A DNA stretch of 34,831 nt, taken from positions 1 to 34,831 of the forward strand of contig DAIDGU010000072.1 of NCBI GenBank assembly GCA_027459785.1. Direction: 5' to 3'. The stretch is from Ktedonobacteria bacterium. Its GTDB lineage: Bacteria; Chloroflexota; Ktedonobacteria; Ktedonobacterales; JACDGC01. Both the position numbers and the translations under genes were made by a program. This document shows, piece by piece, positions 6,325 through 14,383 of this stretch. Each line of letters starts with the position of its first letter. Within the stretch, counting starts at the first letter, position 1. The notes beneath the pieces are model-generated. The model saw only the letters and a program-made list of their open reading frames with translations, did not search any database and was not told where the DNA came from.

Positions 6325-7386
6325 ATGCAAGCGAATGATGATTTGCAGGCGCTGCCGGTACGCCCACAGGGGGACCGTTCGCCGCGCCGGCGGCGCGTGA
6401 TCCTGGGTGGCGTGCTGGGCCTGGGCCTGGCGGCGGTGCTGGCCGTGGGCGGCTTCGCGGTGGTGCAGGGCGTGCATGCGGCGAACGCGACGAACGGTGC
6501 AGCCCAATTGCAAACGACAGGACTGGGCGCGGGTCCATGCGGCACGCCCACAGCAGGGCAACATCCCATCGGCACGCCGCCCGCCGGCGGTGGCCCGCAC
6601 CGTGGTGGTCCAGGCGGCTTTGGTGGTCCAGGTGGTTTGGGTGGCCCCCACGGCGGCATGGGCGGCGGCGCGGTCACAGCGATTCACGGATCGGACCTGA
6701 CGGTGGCCGGTGGACCGAATGACACCAGCACCACGGTGCATACCACCGCCAGCACGACTTATATGAAGGACTGCAAGACAGCCAAGTTCAGCGACATCGC
6801 CGTTGGCGACCGCCTGGGCGTGCGCGGCACGCGCAACAGCGACGGCACGATCACCGCGACGCGGATCGCCATCCTGCCGCCGAGTTTCGCCGGCGCAGTG
6901 CAGTCGAACGCGAACAACGTGATCACGCTCACCGACCGCGCCGGCAAGACGCACACGATTGATACGACCAACAGCACGGTCGTCACCAAAGGTCCGCAGA
7001 CGACAGCCAAGCTGAGCGACATCATCAAAGGTACGCTGATCATGGCGACCGGCACGCTGAATGCCGATGGCAGCCTGGCGGCCACACGCATCGACATCCG
7101 GGTGCCACATGCGGGCGGCAAAATCACCAAGATCAGCGGTGATGTGATCACCGTCACGGGTCGAGATAACACGACGCACAAGATCGACGTGACGGCGACA
7201 ACGACCTATGTGGATGGCCCGACGGGCAAGGCGACCACGCTGAGCGCGCTGAAAACTGGCGAGTTCATCGACGCCGAAGGCACACTGAACAGCGACGGCA
7301 GCCTGACGGCGACAACCGTGCGCGTGATGCCCACACCGCCCGCCGGCGGGCCGCACGGCCCCGGTGGCCCGCCCTTCGGCCCGTAA
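6325..7386 (+). CDS. Exported or membrane-anchored DUF5666 repeat protein
   Basis: The N-terminus has a basic stretch (RSPRRRR) and one hydrophobic segment at about residues 25-48 ending in VVQGVHAANA, either a signal anchor or a cleavable signal. A Gly/Pro/His-rich linker (about 70-112) follows. The rest is three tandem DUF5666-like units of about 75 residues, each with a gly-turn and valine-rich strand, a Thr-rich strand (TTVHTTASTTY), L-x-D-(I/L) followed by a GD/GE turn, and SDGT/ADGS before (I/L)TATR. A C-terminal GGPHGPGGP tail repeats the linker style. DUF5666 has no known enzymatic activity and likely forms a beta-rich extracytoplasmic domain. GGAG lies 10 nt before the ATG. The gene stands alone, divergent from the glycosyltransferase. 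Confidence 0.8.
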   Translation: MQANDDLQALPVRPQGDRSPRRRRVILGGVLGLGLAAVLAVGGFAVVQGVHAANATNGAAQLQTTGLGAGPCGTPTAGQHPIGTPPAGGGPHRGGPGGFGGPGGLGGPHGGMGGGAVTAIHGSDLTVAGGPNDTSTTVHTTASTTYMKDCKTAKFSDIAVGDRLGVRGTRNSDGTITATRIAILPPSFAGAVQSNANNVITLTDRAGKTHTIDTTNSTVVTKGPQTTAKLSDIIKGTLIMATGTLNADGSLAATRIDIRVPHAGGKITKISGDVITVTGRDNTTHKIDVTATTTYVDGPTGKATTLSALKTGEFIDAEGTLNSDGSLTATTVRVMPTPPAGGPHGPGGPPFGP

Positions 7387-7429
7387 AGCGAGTACCGGTG
7401 TTTCTCCTGGGGCGGTTCCCCATCGTGGG

Positions 7430-7600
7430 GCGGACATTCCTGTCCGCCGTCCAAAACGGAGTATTTACCCGCAAAGGTTATATACCCAATTCGGGTCATC
7501 ACCCTATCACCCGGAGGACAGACAGAGGATGACCGGAGGACAGACATTCCTGTCTGTCCGGCCCCGCTGACCACCGTCTGTACTCGCAACAGCTATTACG
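7430..7600. repeat. Dispersed palindromic repeats downstream of the DUF5666 gene
   Basis: GCGGACATTCCTGTCCGC (7430-7447) is identical to a copy inside the glycosyltransferase, including the preceding GTGGG. A second, longer element (7533-7561) has arms GGACAGACA and TGTCTGTCC around TTCC and is followed by a conserved 3' part, CACCGTCTGTACTCGCAA, shared with the copy at 16124-16190. A partial copy of the left arm occurs at 7511-7524. The two elements share the core GACATTCCTGTC. Confidence 0.75.
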
Positions 7601-7731
7601 AATCACTCGGATTTACCTTTTTGTCTGGGCGCAGCGCATCGCGCCCTCGTCCTCGGCTTTCTCGTGCAGACGCTCGCTGTTACGTGGCGTGCGCAGGTGC
7701 GGGGAGCATCATAAACAATTGGGGAGCAAGC

Positions 7732-8697
7732 ATGCGATCAATGACGTGGCGGCTGGGGGTGCTCCTGGCCATGCTGGCATTGGCAGCGTGTGGGCCGGCA
7801 ACCACCGCCGGCAACACGGGGAATACGACGACGATCACGGTCACATCCGGTGGCTCTTCTTCTACCACTTCCACCACGGGAACGACCACAACCACTGCCG
7901 CGCCGGTGAGCCTTAAGGCGCTGCCGCTGGGCGACGGACATGTCGGTACCACGCCACAGGTAGGGTACGTTGATGCCTGTCAGACTTCATTTAACGGGGG
8001 CGGTGCCTTTAATGCTGGCCCGTGGATTCACGGCTCTACGTGGGATGAGACGGCGAAAATCGCTGTGCAGGGCAGCGTCAAGTGGCCCCAAGCCAGCTAT
8101 CACGTCAGCGTTACCGGCAATCAGCGCATCATCACCACGATGGATGTGCCGGTAAACTTCACCACCGGCATTTTTCCCATCTCCGCCAGCGATCCCGCCT
8201 ATGCGTATGATCGCAATCCCAATACGATTCAGCCACAGGCGATCACCTATACGCTGCCGGCCACACCAACCGTCGCCGCGTCACCATCCTGTGTGAATAT
8301 GGGATCAATCGGCATTCTGTCGGATGGCGTGGTACTTTTCAACGCGCTAGATGGCGAGGGGCGCGACGCCGCCGCTCACGAAGTGCTGGATAGCTGCGGC
8401 GGCCACCCTGAACGCACCGGCCAGTATCACCACCACGACATCCCGCCGTGCTTGCTGGCGACCGCGACCGGCTCCTCCACCCTCGTCGGTTACGCGCTAG
8501 ACGGCTTCGGCATCTATGTGGAACGCGACGCGCAGGGCAACCTGCTGACCAATGCCGACCTGGATGCCTGCCACGGGCGCACCAGCACGATCACCTGGGA
8601 CGGCCAGCAGGTGAGCATGTATCATTATGTAGCGACGGCGGAATATCCCTATACTGTCGGTTGCTACAAGGGGACACCGATCCACATGGGGAGATAA
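7732..8697 (+). CDS. YHYH-domain lipoprotein
   Basis: The ATG at 7732 follows GGGGAG at 5-6 nt and gives a clean lipoprotein signal: WRLGVLLAMLALAAC with Cys as lipidation site. The longer frame from 7621 lacks this logic. A Thr/Ser-rich linker (about 25-60) follows. The remainder (about 65-321) fits the YHYH domain: SCGGHPERTGQYHHHD, then LVGYALDGFGIY, ITWDGQQVSMYHYVAT and EYPYTVGCYKG. The His/Tyr-rich motif suggests metal binding, but the biochemical function of this family is not established. The protein should sit on the outer face of the cytoplasmic membrane. It precedes a two-component system by 145 bp with its own promoter, so the two may be only loosely linked. Confidence 0.85.
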   Translation: MRSMTWRLGVLLAMLALAACGPATTAGNTGNTTTITVTSGGSSSTTSTTGTTTTTAAPVSLKALPLGDGHVGTTPQVGYVDACQTSFNGGGAFNAGPWIHGSTWDETAKIAVQGSVKWPQASYHVSVTGNQRIITTMDVPVNFTTGIFPISASDPAYAYDRNPNTIQPQAITYTLPATPTVAASPSCVNMGSIGILSDGVVLFNALDGEGRDAAAHEVLDSCGGHPERTGQYHHHDIPPCLLATATGSSTLVGYALDGFGIYVERDAQGNLLTNADLDACHGRTSTITWDGQQVSMYHYVATAEYPYTVGCYKGTPIHMGR

Positions 8698-8797
8698 CGG
8701 CGGTTGGGAGACGGCGAGCGGACGGGTGGCGTGCGGTTGTCCCCGCCCGCTGTCCCCCACACCGATCATATCTTTGCAACCATCCGTTCCCACCCTA

Positions 8798-8806
8798 TGC
8801 TATAAC
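8798..8806 (+). promoter_or_regulatory. Extended -10 promoter of the two-component operon
   Basis: TGC-TATAAC forms an extended -10 element 36 bp before the response regulator start. The only -35-like sequence (TTGCAA at 8774) is spaced 21 bp from TATAAC, too far, which extended -10 promoters tolerate. Confidence 0.4.
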
Positions 8807-8842
8807 GGATAGAGACATTTCGCGCGAGGGGAGGGCGAGGCG

Positions 8843-9547
8843 ATGGCGCAACATGGCGCGCAGCAACACGGCAATGATCGTGTCACGATCCTGATCGTGG
8901 ATGACGAGGTGCAGATCGTCGAGTTCCTGCGCATGGGACTGACGTATGAAGGCTACCATGTGCTGACGGCGACGGACGGCGCGGCGGCGCTCCAGCAGGT
9001 GACGACAGAGCGGCCCGACCTCATTATTTTGGACGTGATGTTGCCCCAGGTGAATGGGCTGGACGTGGCGCGGCAGATGCGCCAGGCGCGCAGCGACACA
9101 CCCATCCTCATGCTGACGGCGCGCGACGCCGTCGATGATCGCGTCAGCGGGCTGGATAGCGGCGCGGATGATTACCTGACCAAGCCGTTCGCCTTCAAGG
9201 AATTGCTGGCGCGTCTGCGCGCCCTCTTGCGGCGGCGCGGCATCAACACCGACCGCTATCTCGCCTTCGCGGACGTGCAACTTGACCGCGAGACCCGCCA
9301 GGTGACGCGCGGCCCGCGCGCCATCGACCTGACGCCGCGCGAATTCGATCTGCTCGAACTCTTCTTGCTGCACCCGAATCAGGTGTTGCCGCGCGACACG
9401 ATCTTGATGCGCATTTGGGGCTATGATTACGAGGGGGAATCGAACGTGCTAGAAGTTTTCGTGCGCCACTTGCGCGAGAAATTGGGCGACGATCCCGTCC
9501 AACTGATTCAGACGGTGCGAGGGATCGGATATGTCCTACGCGCGTGA
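8843..9547 (+). CDS. OmpR/PhoB-family response regulator
   Basis: The receiver domain (residues about 14-125) has the acidic pair in LIVDDE, the phospho-acceptor Asp64 in LIILDVMLP, the switch residue in MLTARD and Lys114 in YLTKPF. The C-terminal winged helix (about 140-234) shows DLTPREFDLLELFL, the recognition helix region SNVLEVFVRHLREKLG and the final wing VRGIGYVLRA. GGGGAGG precedes the ATG. The sensor kinase start overlaps its end by 17 bp, so the pair is translationally coupled. The signal and targets are unknown; the gene may regulate its own operon or neighbours. Confidence 0.95.
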   Translation: MAQHGAQQHGNDRVTILIVDDEVQIVEFLRMGLTYEGYHVLTATDGAAALQQVTTERPDLIILDVMLPQVNGLDVARQMRQARSDTPILMLTARDAVDDRVSGLDSGADDYLTKPFAFKELLARLRALLRRRGINTDRYLAFADVQLDRETRQVTRGPRAIDLTPREFDLLELFLLHPNQVLPRDTILMRIWGYDYEGESNVLEVFVRHLREKLGDDPVQLIQTVRGIGYVLRA

Positions 9548-11084
9548 TGTGCCGCAGATCCGGCCCTGGCAACGCTTGGCGCTGCGCTGGCGGCTGGCGC
9601 TGGCGCTCTTCGTGTTGCTGGCGCTGCTGTTGGCCGCGCTGGGGACGCTGATCTCCGCCACGCAGGAGCAGGCACTATTATCCAGCCAGGCGACTGCGCT
9701 GCGCGCCGAAGCGGTCGTGGCGACGCGCGCCATTGGTGGGCGCGGCCTGCACATAGCTGGCGACCCCGCACCGCCGAATACTGCACCACCCTTCGGTGGC
9801 CCCGGCGGCGCTGCCGGCGACTTGGCCTCCCAGGCGCAGGCGCTCGTGCGCCGGCTGGCCGGCCCCAGTCTGCGCGCCACCGTCATCGGCTCGGATGGCA
9901 CAATCCTGGGGTCCAGTGATGTGCTGGCCCTGGATGTACCTCCGGCGGTGCAGCCCGGTACGGCAGCGCTGGAAGCGGCGCTTAACGCCCCAGTGAGCAA
10001 CCAGAGTTACATACTCGTCGCGGTGAACGGCCAGCGGCAACTGGTGCTGCTGCTGCCGCTGGTAACGCCCTCCGGCCCCGTCGCCGTGCTGGTGCTGAAT
10101 ACCCCCACCGCGCCGCTGGATGCTTCCGTGGCGACGGTGCGCCTGATTCTGGTGCTTGGCATCGGAGTGGCGCTGGCGCTGGCCGCGCTGCTGGTGGTGC
10201 CGCTGGTCAGCGTCGCCCTGCGACCCCTGGCGGTGATGGAGGCCACGAGCCGGCGTATCGCGGCGGGCGCGCTGGATCAGCGCCTGGCAGAGCCGCCGAC
10301 GCGGGACGAGATCGGGCGGCTGGCCCGCGCCTTCAACCACATGGTCGCCCAGCTCGAAGCGACGATCCAGCGCCAGAAACAATTCAGCGCCGATGCCTCG
10401 CATGAGTTGCGCACGCCCCTGACGGGCATCAGCGGCGGCTTGGAGGTGCTGCTGCTCGGCGCGGACGCCGGCGACCCCGACGCCCAGCGGCGCTTGCTGC
10501 GCGGCATGTATGCCGAGACGGCGCGCATGCAGCGCCTGATCGATGATCTGCTGACGCTGGCGCGCATCGACGACGGGCGGCTGGTCATGCGCCCCGCGCC
10601 GTTGCCGCTCGCTGCGTTCCTGCGCGAGATCTGTGAGGAAGCGGAACATCTGGCCAAGGGGCAAACGATGGTTTGTGATATCGCCGCCGTCAGCGACCTG
10701 ACCATCACCTCGGATGCCGACCGCCTCAAGCAAGTCTTGCTCAATATCATCAGCAACGCCGTCAAGTTCACGCCGCCCGGCGGCACCATCACGCTCAGCG
10801 CGCAAGTGCTGGCACCAAAGGAAGTCGCGCTCAGCGTGCGCGACACCGGCGCGGGCATCCCCGCCGAGGCACTCCCCCACGTCTTCGACCGCTTCTATCG
10901 CGCGGATGCTGCGCGGGCGCGGCAGGGCCAGGGCCGCGAAGGCAGCGGCCTGGGGCTGGCTATTGTCCAGGCGCTCGTAACGGCGTTGGGCGGCAGCGTC
11001 ACCATTCAGAGCGCGGCAGGCGCGGGGACGACAGTGAGCGTGCGGCTGCCACTGACCACAGCGGCAGGTACGGGCGGCGCATAA
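9531..11084 (+). CDS. Membrane sensor histidine kinase (HAMP, HisKA, HATPase)
   Basis: TM1 (residues about 18-42) and TM2 (about 203-226) bracket an extracytoplasmic region of about 160 residues with a Pro/Gly-rich insert near 78-95. The HAMP domain follows (about 228-280, with IGRLARAFNHM). The H-box is FSADASHELRTPLTG with His291. The ATP-binding domain has LLNIISNAVKFTPPGG (N-box), VRDTGAGIP (G1), FDRFYRAD (F-box) and GSGLGLAIVQ (G2). All catalytic residues are present. The start overlaps the regulator gene by 17 bp. The sensory region has no recognisable fold, so the stimulus cannot be given. Confidence 0.95.
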   Translation: MSYARDVPQIRPWQRLALRWRLALALFVLLALLLAALGTLISATQEQALLSSQATALRAEAVVATRAIGGRGLHIAGDPAPPNTAPPFGGPGGAAGDLASQAQALVRRLAGPSLRATVIGSDGTILGSSDVLALDVPPAVQPGTAALEAALNAPVSNQSYILVAVNGQRQLVLLLPLVTPSGPVAVLVLNTPTAPLDASVATVRLILVLGIGVALALAALLVVPLVSVALRPLAVMEATSRRIAAGALDQRLAEPPTRDEIGRLARAFNHMVAQLEATIQRQKQFSADASHELRTPLTGISGGLEVLLLGADAGDPDAQRRLLRGMYAETARMQRLIDDLLTLARIDDGRLVMRPAPLPLAAFLREICEEAEHLAKGQTMVCDIAAVSDLTITSDADRLKQVLLNIISNAVKFTPPGGTITLSAQVLAPKEVALSVRDTGAGIPAEALPHVFDRFYRADAARARQGQGREGSGLGLAIVQALVTALGGSVTIQSAAGAGTTVSVRLPLTTAAGTGGA

Positions 11085-11111
11085 TACACTTTGCGGATAA
11101 TCAATATGGGT

Positions 11112-11280
11112 ACCGGAGGACAGACATTCCTGTCTGTCGCTACGATCCCCCGGAGGACCGCCATGCCTGTCGGTCACACTTCCTCGGAGGACAGACATTC
11201 TCTATAACCCCGGAGGACAGACAGGAATGTCTGTCCGGCCTCGATGGCCACGGTTTTTACCCCAAATTGGGATAAAACCG
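11112..11280. repeat. Cluster of dispersed palindromic repeats, one with inverted core
   Basis: Four copies of the GGAGGACAGACATTCC family lie in tandem: 11114-11139, a degenerate one at 11150-11174, a half copy at 11185-11202, and 11210-11238. In the last copy the four-base centre is reversed (GACAGACAGGAATGTCTGTC), while the following part (TCGATGGCCACGGT) matches the copies at 7562 and 16151. The region separates the sensor kinase from the convergent 452-aa gene and has no coding frame. The hairpins could act as a bidirectional terminator. Confidence 0.7.
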
Positions 11281-11287
11281 ATGTACC

Positions 11288-12646
11288 TCACTCATGCCAA
11301 GGAAGCTCTTCAAGGAAGAAGTGTGAGCGCGCAACATAGGGTTCGAGGGTTCGCGGATCACTGGGGATATCGGATGCATCGTAACGATTTTTCCCCTTGC
11401 GAAGAAAGGGACGGCTAACAAGGTAGCCTTCATTCAGCAATCCCAGCCACCGATCCCTATATTCAGGATCGGTATGAATGCGTTGAGAATAGCCATCGGC
11501 GGCAGGCGTTTTCCCGTTGAACGGCGCGACTGCTTTGAATGCATTCGGCGCATATCCAGAGACGGTATTAAACTGCTTGCAAAGGGCAATATCTTGCTTG
11601 AGTTGTTGCCACTGCGCCACAAACGGCTGTAGGCGTTCCTGGCAATAAGCACGCGCCGCATTGAATTGTGCGTTTGCATCCAAGGGCTGGCCAAGAGGCA
11701 ACTTGCGCTCAGGAAAATAACGCTCCCATAATTCGTCAGCCACCACTTCGATGCTTACCGATCCCTTACTGACAGGGATGGGAGTAATGAAATCTCTGTG
11801 GCGCAGCAAAAAGAAACGCCAGGCATCTGGCTCGGCAATCTGCCCAAGTGGATCAGCCTCATCAGCGGCGAGCCGAAAAGCGAGCTTATTCAGATTGCCG
11901 ATAGCGCTTTGCACCGCCTGCCAACGCATATAATTTGGTTGGGCGATGTTCAGGAAATGAAGTTGCTCTGTATCAACATTACGGAGCGGATCAGGTGGGC
12001 CGCCCCCCAGTTGTCGCCAAACCTCGCCCATTGGATAGCCCAAGGCGACGAGGAACACGCGATACATCATATAGAGTGGGGCGCGACGCTGCAAGATGCT
12101 TTGATTATTGACCGCATCGATGCGCCGCATGGTAGCTTTTTCTTGGAGCGCCAACCGGATGAACGTATCCGGTGTTGTGATCATATTTTTGGTTGTCGAT
12201 ATTCCCAGGAACATAGCTTCGTAGTCGGCATGATTCCAGTAAAAAGACTCCAAATCGCTCCATTCAACATCACGGCTGCGTAACCCAATCCCTCTACCGT
12301 GCTTGCTCGACAGCAAACGCGACGATGTCAGCGATGCGAGTATATCTACTGGACCATCACCAATATTTTCCAGTTGCAACCGAAAAATCGTGAATGGAGT
12401 TTCAATATGGGCTTCTTTTGAGGGAGCCGTCAATTGCAACGTACGATCGACGAGCACGTTGACCTCACTTAGGCGACGCTCCTCAATGGTGAGGTGATCC
12501 TCGTCGCGCTTTTCCCTGCTGATTTCCAGACGGAAGCGGCGCAACGAAAGATATTGAGTGAAAATACTCACGACAACGGATACGAGGACGACAAACAGGC
12601 CAAACAGGCCATACGACGAGAGTAATTGGTTGATGTTTGGTCCCAC
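11288..12646 (-). CDS. Hypothetical single-pass membrane protein, 452 aa
   Basis: The start is GTG at 12646 with AAGGGA 6 nt upstream and a promoter at 12705-12733. The frame is open back to 12799 but that part lies over the promoter. Residues about 8-32 (YGLFGLFVVLVSVVVSIFTQYL) form one transmembrane helix, followed by a charged coiled-coil-like stretch (LRRFRLEISREKRDEDHLTIEERR). Residues about 60-130 look like a beta-domain (IFRLQLENIGDGPVDILASL), and the rest is a large cytoplasmic region rich in Arg, Trp and Phe with no nucleotide-binding or catalytic motif I recognise. GC is lower than in the flanking genes, and palindromic repeats border it, so recent acquisition is possible. Function unknown. 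Confidence 0.7.
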   Translation of the reverse strand: MGPNINQLLSSYGLFGLFVVLVSVVVSIFTQYLSLRRFRLEISREKRDEDHLTIEERRLSEVNVLVDRTLQLTAPSKEAHIETPFTIFRLQLENIGDGPVDILASLTSSRLLSSKHGRGIGLRSRDVEWSDLESFYWNHADYEAMFLGISTTKNMITTPDTFIRLALQEKATMRRIDAVNNQSILQRRAPLYMMYRVFLVALGYPMGEVWRQLGGGPPDPLRNVDTEQLHFLNIAQPNYMRWQAVQSAIGNLNKLAFRLAADEADPLGQIAEPDAWRFFLLRHRDFITPIPVSKGSVSIEVVADELWERYFPERKLPLGQPLDANAQFNAARAYCQERLQPFVAQWQQLKQDIALCKQFNTVSGYAPNAFKAVAPFNGKTPAADGYSQRIHTDPEYRDRWLGLLNEGYLVSRPFLRKGKNRYDASDIPSDPRTLEPYVARSHFFLEELPWHE

Positions 12647-12704
12647 CGAAGTTCCCTTTCTTGAACGATTGTGGACACGCCTTCTACAAAATGCTTGCAT
12701 AATT

Positions 12705-12733
12705 AGCATAACATACAATTGGTTATTGTTCAA
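12705..12733 (-). promoter_or_regulatory. Promoter of the 452-aa membrane protein gene
   Basis: On the minus strand TTGAAC (12728-12733) and TATGCT (12705-12710) are separated by 17 bp in a strongly AT-rich stretch, about 60 bp before the GTG start. Confidence 0.5.
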
Positions 12734-12883
12734 TAGTGTTGCAATTATTTCATTCTGTTTTGCCATAAAATGCATGGTAAAATGTGTTGACAATCGCAAT
12801 GTACAAACTCAGCAGACCAAGCCATCTCTGTCTATTGGAGCAGACCGACATGGCTTTTCATGTGATTATAGTAAATACGAATG

Positions 12884-12908
12884 GCGGCGCTGCAAAATTC
12901 AGCGCCGC
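12884..12908 (-). terminator. Hairpin terminator after the thymidylate kinase pair
   Basis: GCGGCGCTG and CAGCGCCGC form a perfect 9-bp stem around a 7-nt loop, 18 bp after the stop codon at 12927. In the minus direction it is followed by CATTCGTATTTAC, a weak U-tract, so termination may be partial or Rho-assisted. Confidence 0.6.
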
Positions 12909-12926
12909 TCAGTGTTTGCATGCCAA

Positions 12927-13619
12927 TTAGCCCTTGGGCAGTAGCGGGGTGATGCGCTTCTGGAGATCGGCATAGACATGGGGGATAGTGCGGGCGGCAT
13001 CGATCACCTGGAACTGATATTTCTGGGCCATCTGGTCGAATTGCGCCAGGATGCGACCCTGATACGCGATGAAGCTGTCATACAGATCTTCGCCCAGGTG
13101 CAGATCCATGCCCGATTCCCAGAAGTCGAAGCCGCGCGGGATGATGCGCTGGACCAAAGTAGTGATATCCACTTTCAGGTAAAACACCGCGTCCGGCACC
13201 AGCGCCAACCCATAGACCTCCTCGATCCACCTGGGGTTCGCCGCGCGCACGACGGCCCGCGCGATAAGCGAATAGATGTACCGGTCGGTCAGCACGATGA
13301 AGCCGGCGCGCAGGGCGGGGAAGATCAGGTTTTCCAGCCGGTCGGCGAAATCGGTGGCGTAAAAGAGGTTCAGCGTCAGCGGCCCCAGCGTGTGGCCCTC
13401 TTTCGCCGCATCGATGCCCTTGCCCACCAGCGGCGAACGGCGCAGCCCGGTATCCACCACGGCATAGCCCGCGCTTTCAAGCCATGACTTCAGCAGCGCG
13501 ATCTGCGTTGAGCGGCCCACGCCGTCCGTGCCTTCCACCACAAAGAGCCGCCCCAGCAGCGCCTGATCTTCGGCGGTGAGCGCCAGCGTGTTGCGGCCAT
13601 AAAAGGCGAGCTTGGTCAT
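12927..13619 (-). CDS. Thymidylate kinase paralogue with altered P-loop (Lys to Arg)
   Basis: The fold is that of dTMP kinase: LFVVEGTDGVGRSTQ at residues 25-39, LNLFYATDFADRLENLI, the DRY motif LTDRYIYS, and a C-terminal lid region. The invariant P-loop lysine is Arg36 (codon CGC), where the sister gene just upstream has Lys25. Arg at this place usually cripples phosphoryl transfer in P-loop kinases, so this may be a pseudoenzyme, a regulatory partner or a divergent kinase. It also has an N-terminal extension of about 22 residues before the P-loop strand. Its ATG overlaps the stop of the sister gene (ATGA), implying coupled translation and perhaps heterodimer formation. Confidence 0.85.
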   Translation of the reverse strand: MTKLAFYGRNTLALTAEDQALLGRLFVVEGTDGVGRSTQIALLKSWLESAGYAVVDTGLRRSPLVGKGIDAAKEGHTLGPLTLNLFYATDFADRLENLIFPALRAGFIVLTDRYIYSLIARAVVRAANPRWIEEVYGLALVPDAVFYLKVDITTLVQRIIPRGFDFWESGMDLHLGEDLYDSFIAYQGRILAQFDQMAQKYQFQVIDAARTIPHVYADLQKRITPLLPKG

Positions 13620-14332
13620 GCGCGTGCCTCCTTGCCCTTGGCGGCGCGGCGGACCTCTTCGTGCTTGTGAATGCCTTCGAGAAACGGCTTGACGATGGCA
13701 CGCATGCGGCGCTGCTGTTCGGGGATGGGCAGCAAGGCATCCATCACGGTCAGGCCGAATTCATCCACCATGCCGTCATATTGCTGCATGATCTCGCCCT
13801 GAAACAGCTTGAAGCTCTCATTGACATCCTGGGAGAGGCCCACATCCATGCCGGCTTCATAATATTTCAATTCCGCCCGCCCGCCCAGGATGCGCCCGAT
13901 AGCGACATCCAGCGGCACGCGAAAATAGAACGCAACGGTTGGCTTGACGGCGAAATCATACAGATTGCGTACCCAGTCGGGCGGCACGCCGCGCGCCACA
14001 TCGCGGGCGAAGGCGGTGTAGATGTAGCGGTCGGCCAGCACAATCGCGCCGGCTTTCAGCGGCGGGATGATCTGCCGCTCCGTGCGGTCGGCGAAGTCGG
14101 TGGCGTGGATGAGGCTGAAGGTTGTGGGGGTGAGCAGGTGCTTTTTCTTGCCGCGACTCGTCGTTTGTTTCACCAAGGGTGATGAGTTCCATTCGCTGAA
14201 AAAGACCGTATAGCCCTCGCTCACCAGCCAGCGGCGCAGGAGGTCGATCTGGGTGCTTTTGCCGGAACCATCGACGCCTTCCACCACGAATAGTCGTCCG
14301 GGCAACTGATGTTCACTATAGCGTTGAATCAT
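13616..14332 (-). CDS. tmk: Thymidylate kinase (dTMP kinase)
   Basis: Canonical P-loop GVDGSGKSTQ at residues 19-28, TFSLIHATDFADRTERQI, and VLADRYIYTAFARD (the DRY/substrate motif) place it in the dTMP kinase family, which makes dTDP from dTMP for DNA synthesis. At 238 aa it is slightly longer than bacterial Tmk (about 210), because of an extended C-terminus ending in a charged tail (HKHEEVRRAAKGKEARA). AAGGA lies about 9 nt before the ATG. It follows the Ser/Thr kinase gene after a hairpin and leads into the P-loop variant by a 4-bp overlap. Whether it or another copy elsewhere is the housekeeping enzyme is unknown. Confidence 0.85.
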   Translation of the reverse strand: MIQRYSEHQLPGRLFVVEGVDGSGKSTQIDLLRRWLVSEGYTVFFSEWNSSPLVKQTTSRGKKKHLLTPTTFSLIHATDFADRTERQIIPPLKAGAIVLADRYIYTAFARDVARGVPPDWVRNLYDFAVKPTVAFYFRVPLDVAIGRILGGRAELKYYEAGMDVGLSQDVNESFKLFQGEIMQQYDGMVDEFGLTVMDALLPIPEQQRRMRAIVKPFLEGIHKHEEVRRAAKGKEARA

Positions 14333-14359
14333 CCTGTAAAGTCCTTCTAAAATGAGTAA

Positions 14360-14378
14360 GCCCTCCGTGTTGGAGGGC
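14360..14378 (-). terminator. Hairpin between the Ser/Thr kinase and thymidylate kinase genes
   Basis: GCCCTCC and GGAGGGC form a perfect 7-bp stem around a 5-nt loop, 5 bp after the kinase stop. In the minus direction TTACTCATTTT follows, so the U-tract is interrupted. It may attenuate rather than stop transcription into the downstream pair. Confidence 0.5.
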
Positions 14379-14383
14379 GGCGC

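Noticed and set aside
9678..11198. 506-codon minus-strand frame opposite the sensor kinase
   Set aside because: Antisense shadow typical of high-GC DNA. The plus strand carries all HisKA and HATPase motifs.
11112..11240. Short-spaced repeats considered as a CRISPR array
   Set aside because: Units differ in length and sequence, spacers are irregular, copies occur singly elsewhere, and no cas genes are present.
11334..11360. Sequence resembling a tRNA T-arm (GGGTTCGAGGGTTC)
   Set aside because: No acceptor stem, anticodon arm or CCA context around it, and it lies in the coding frame of the 452-aa gene.
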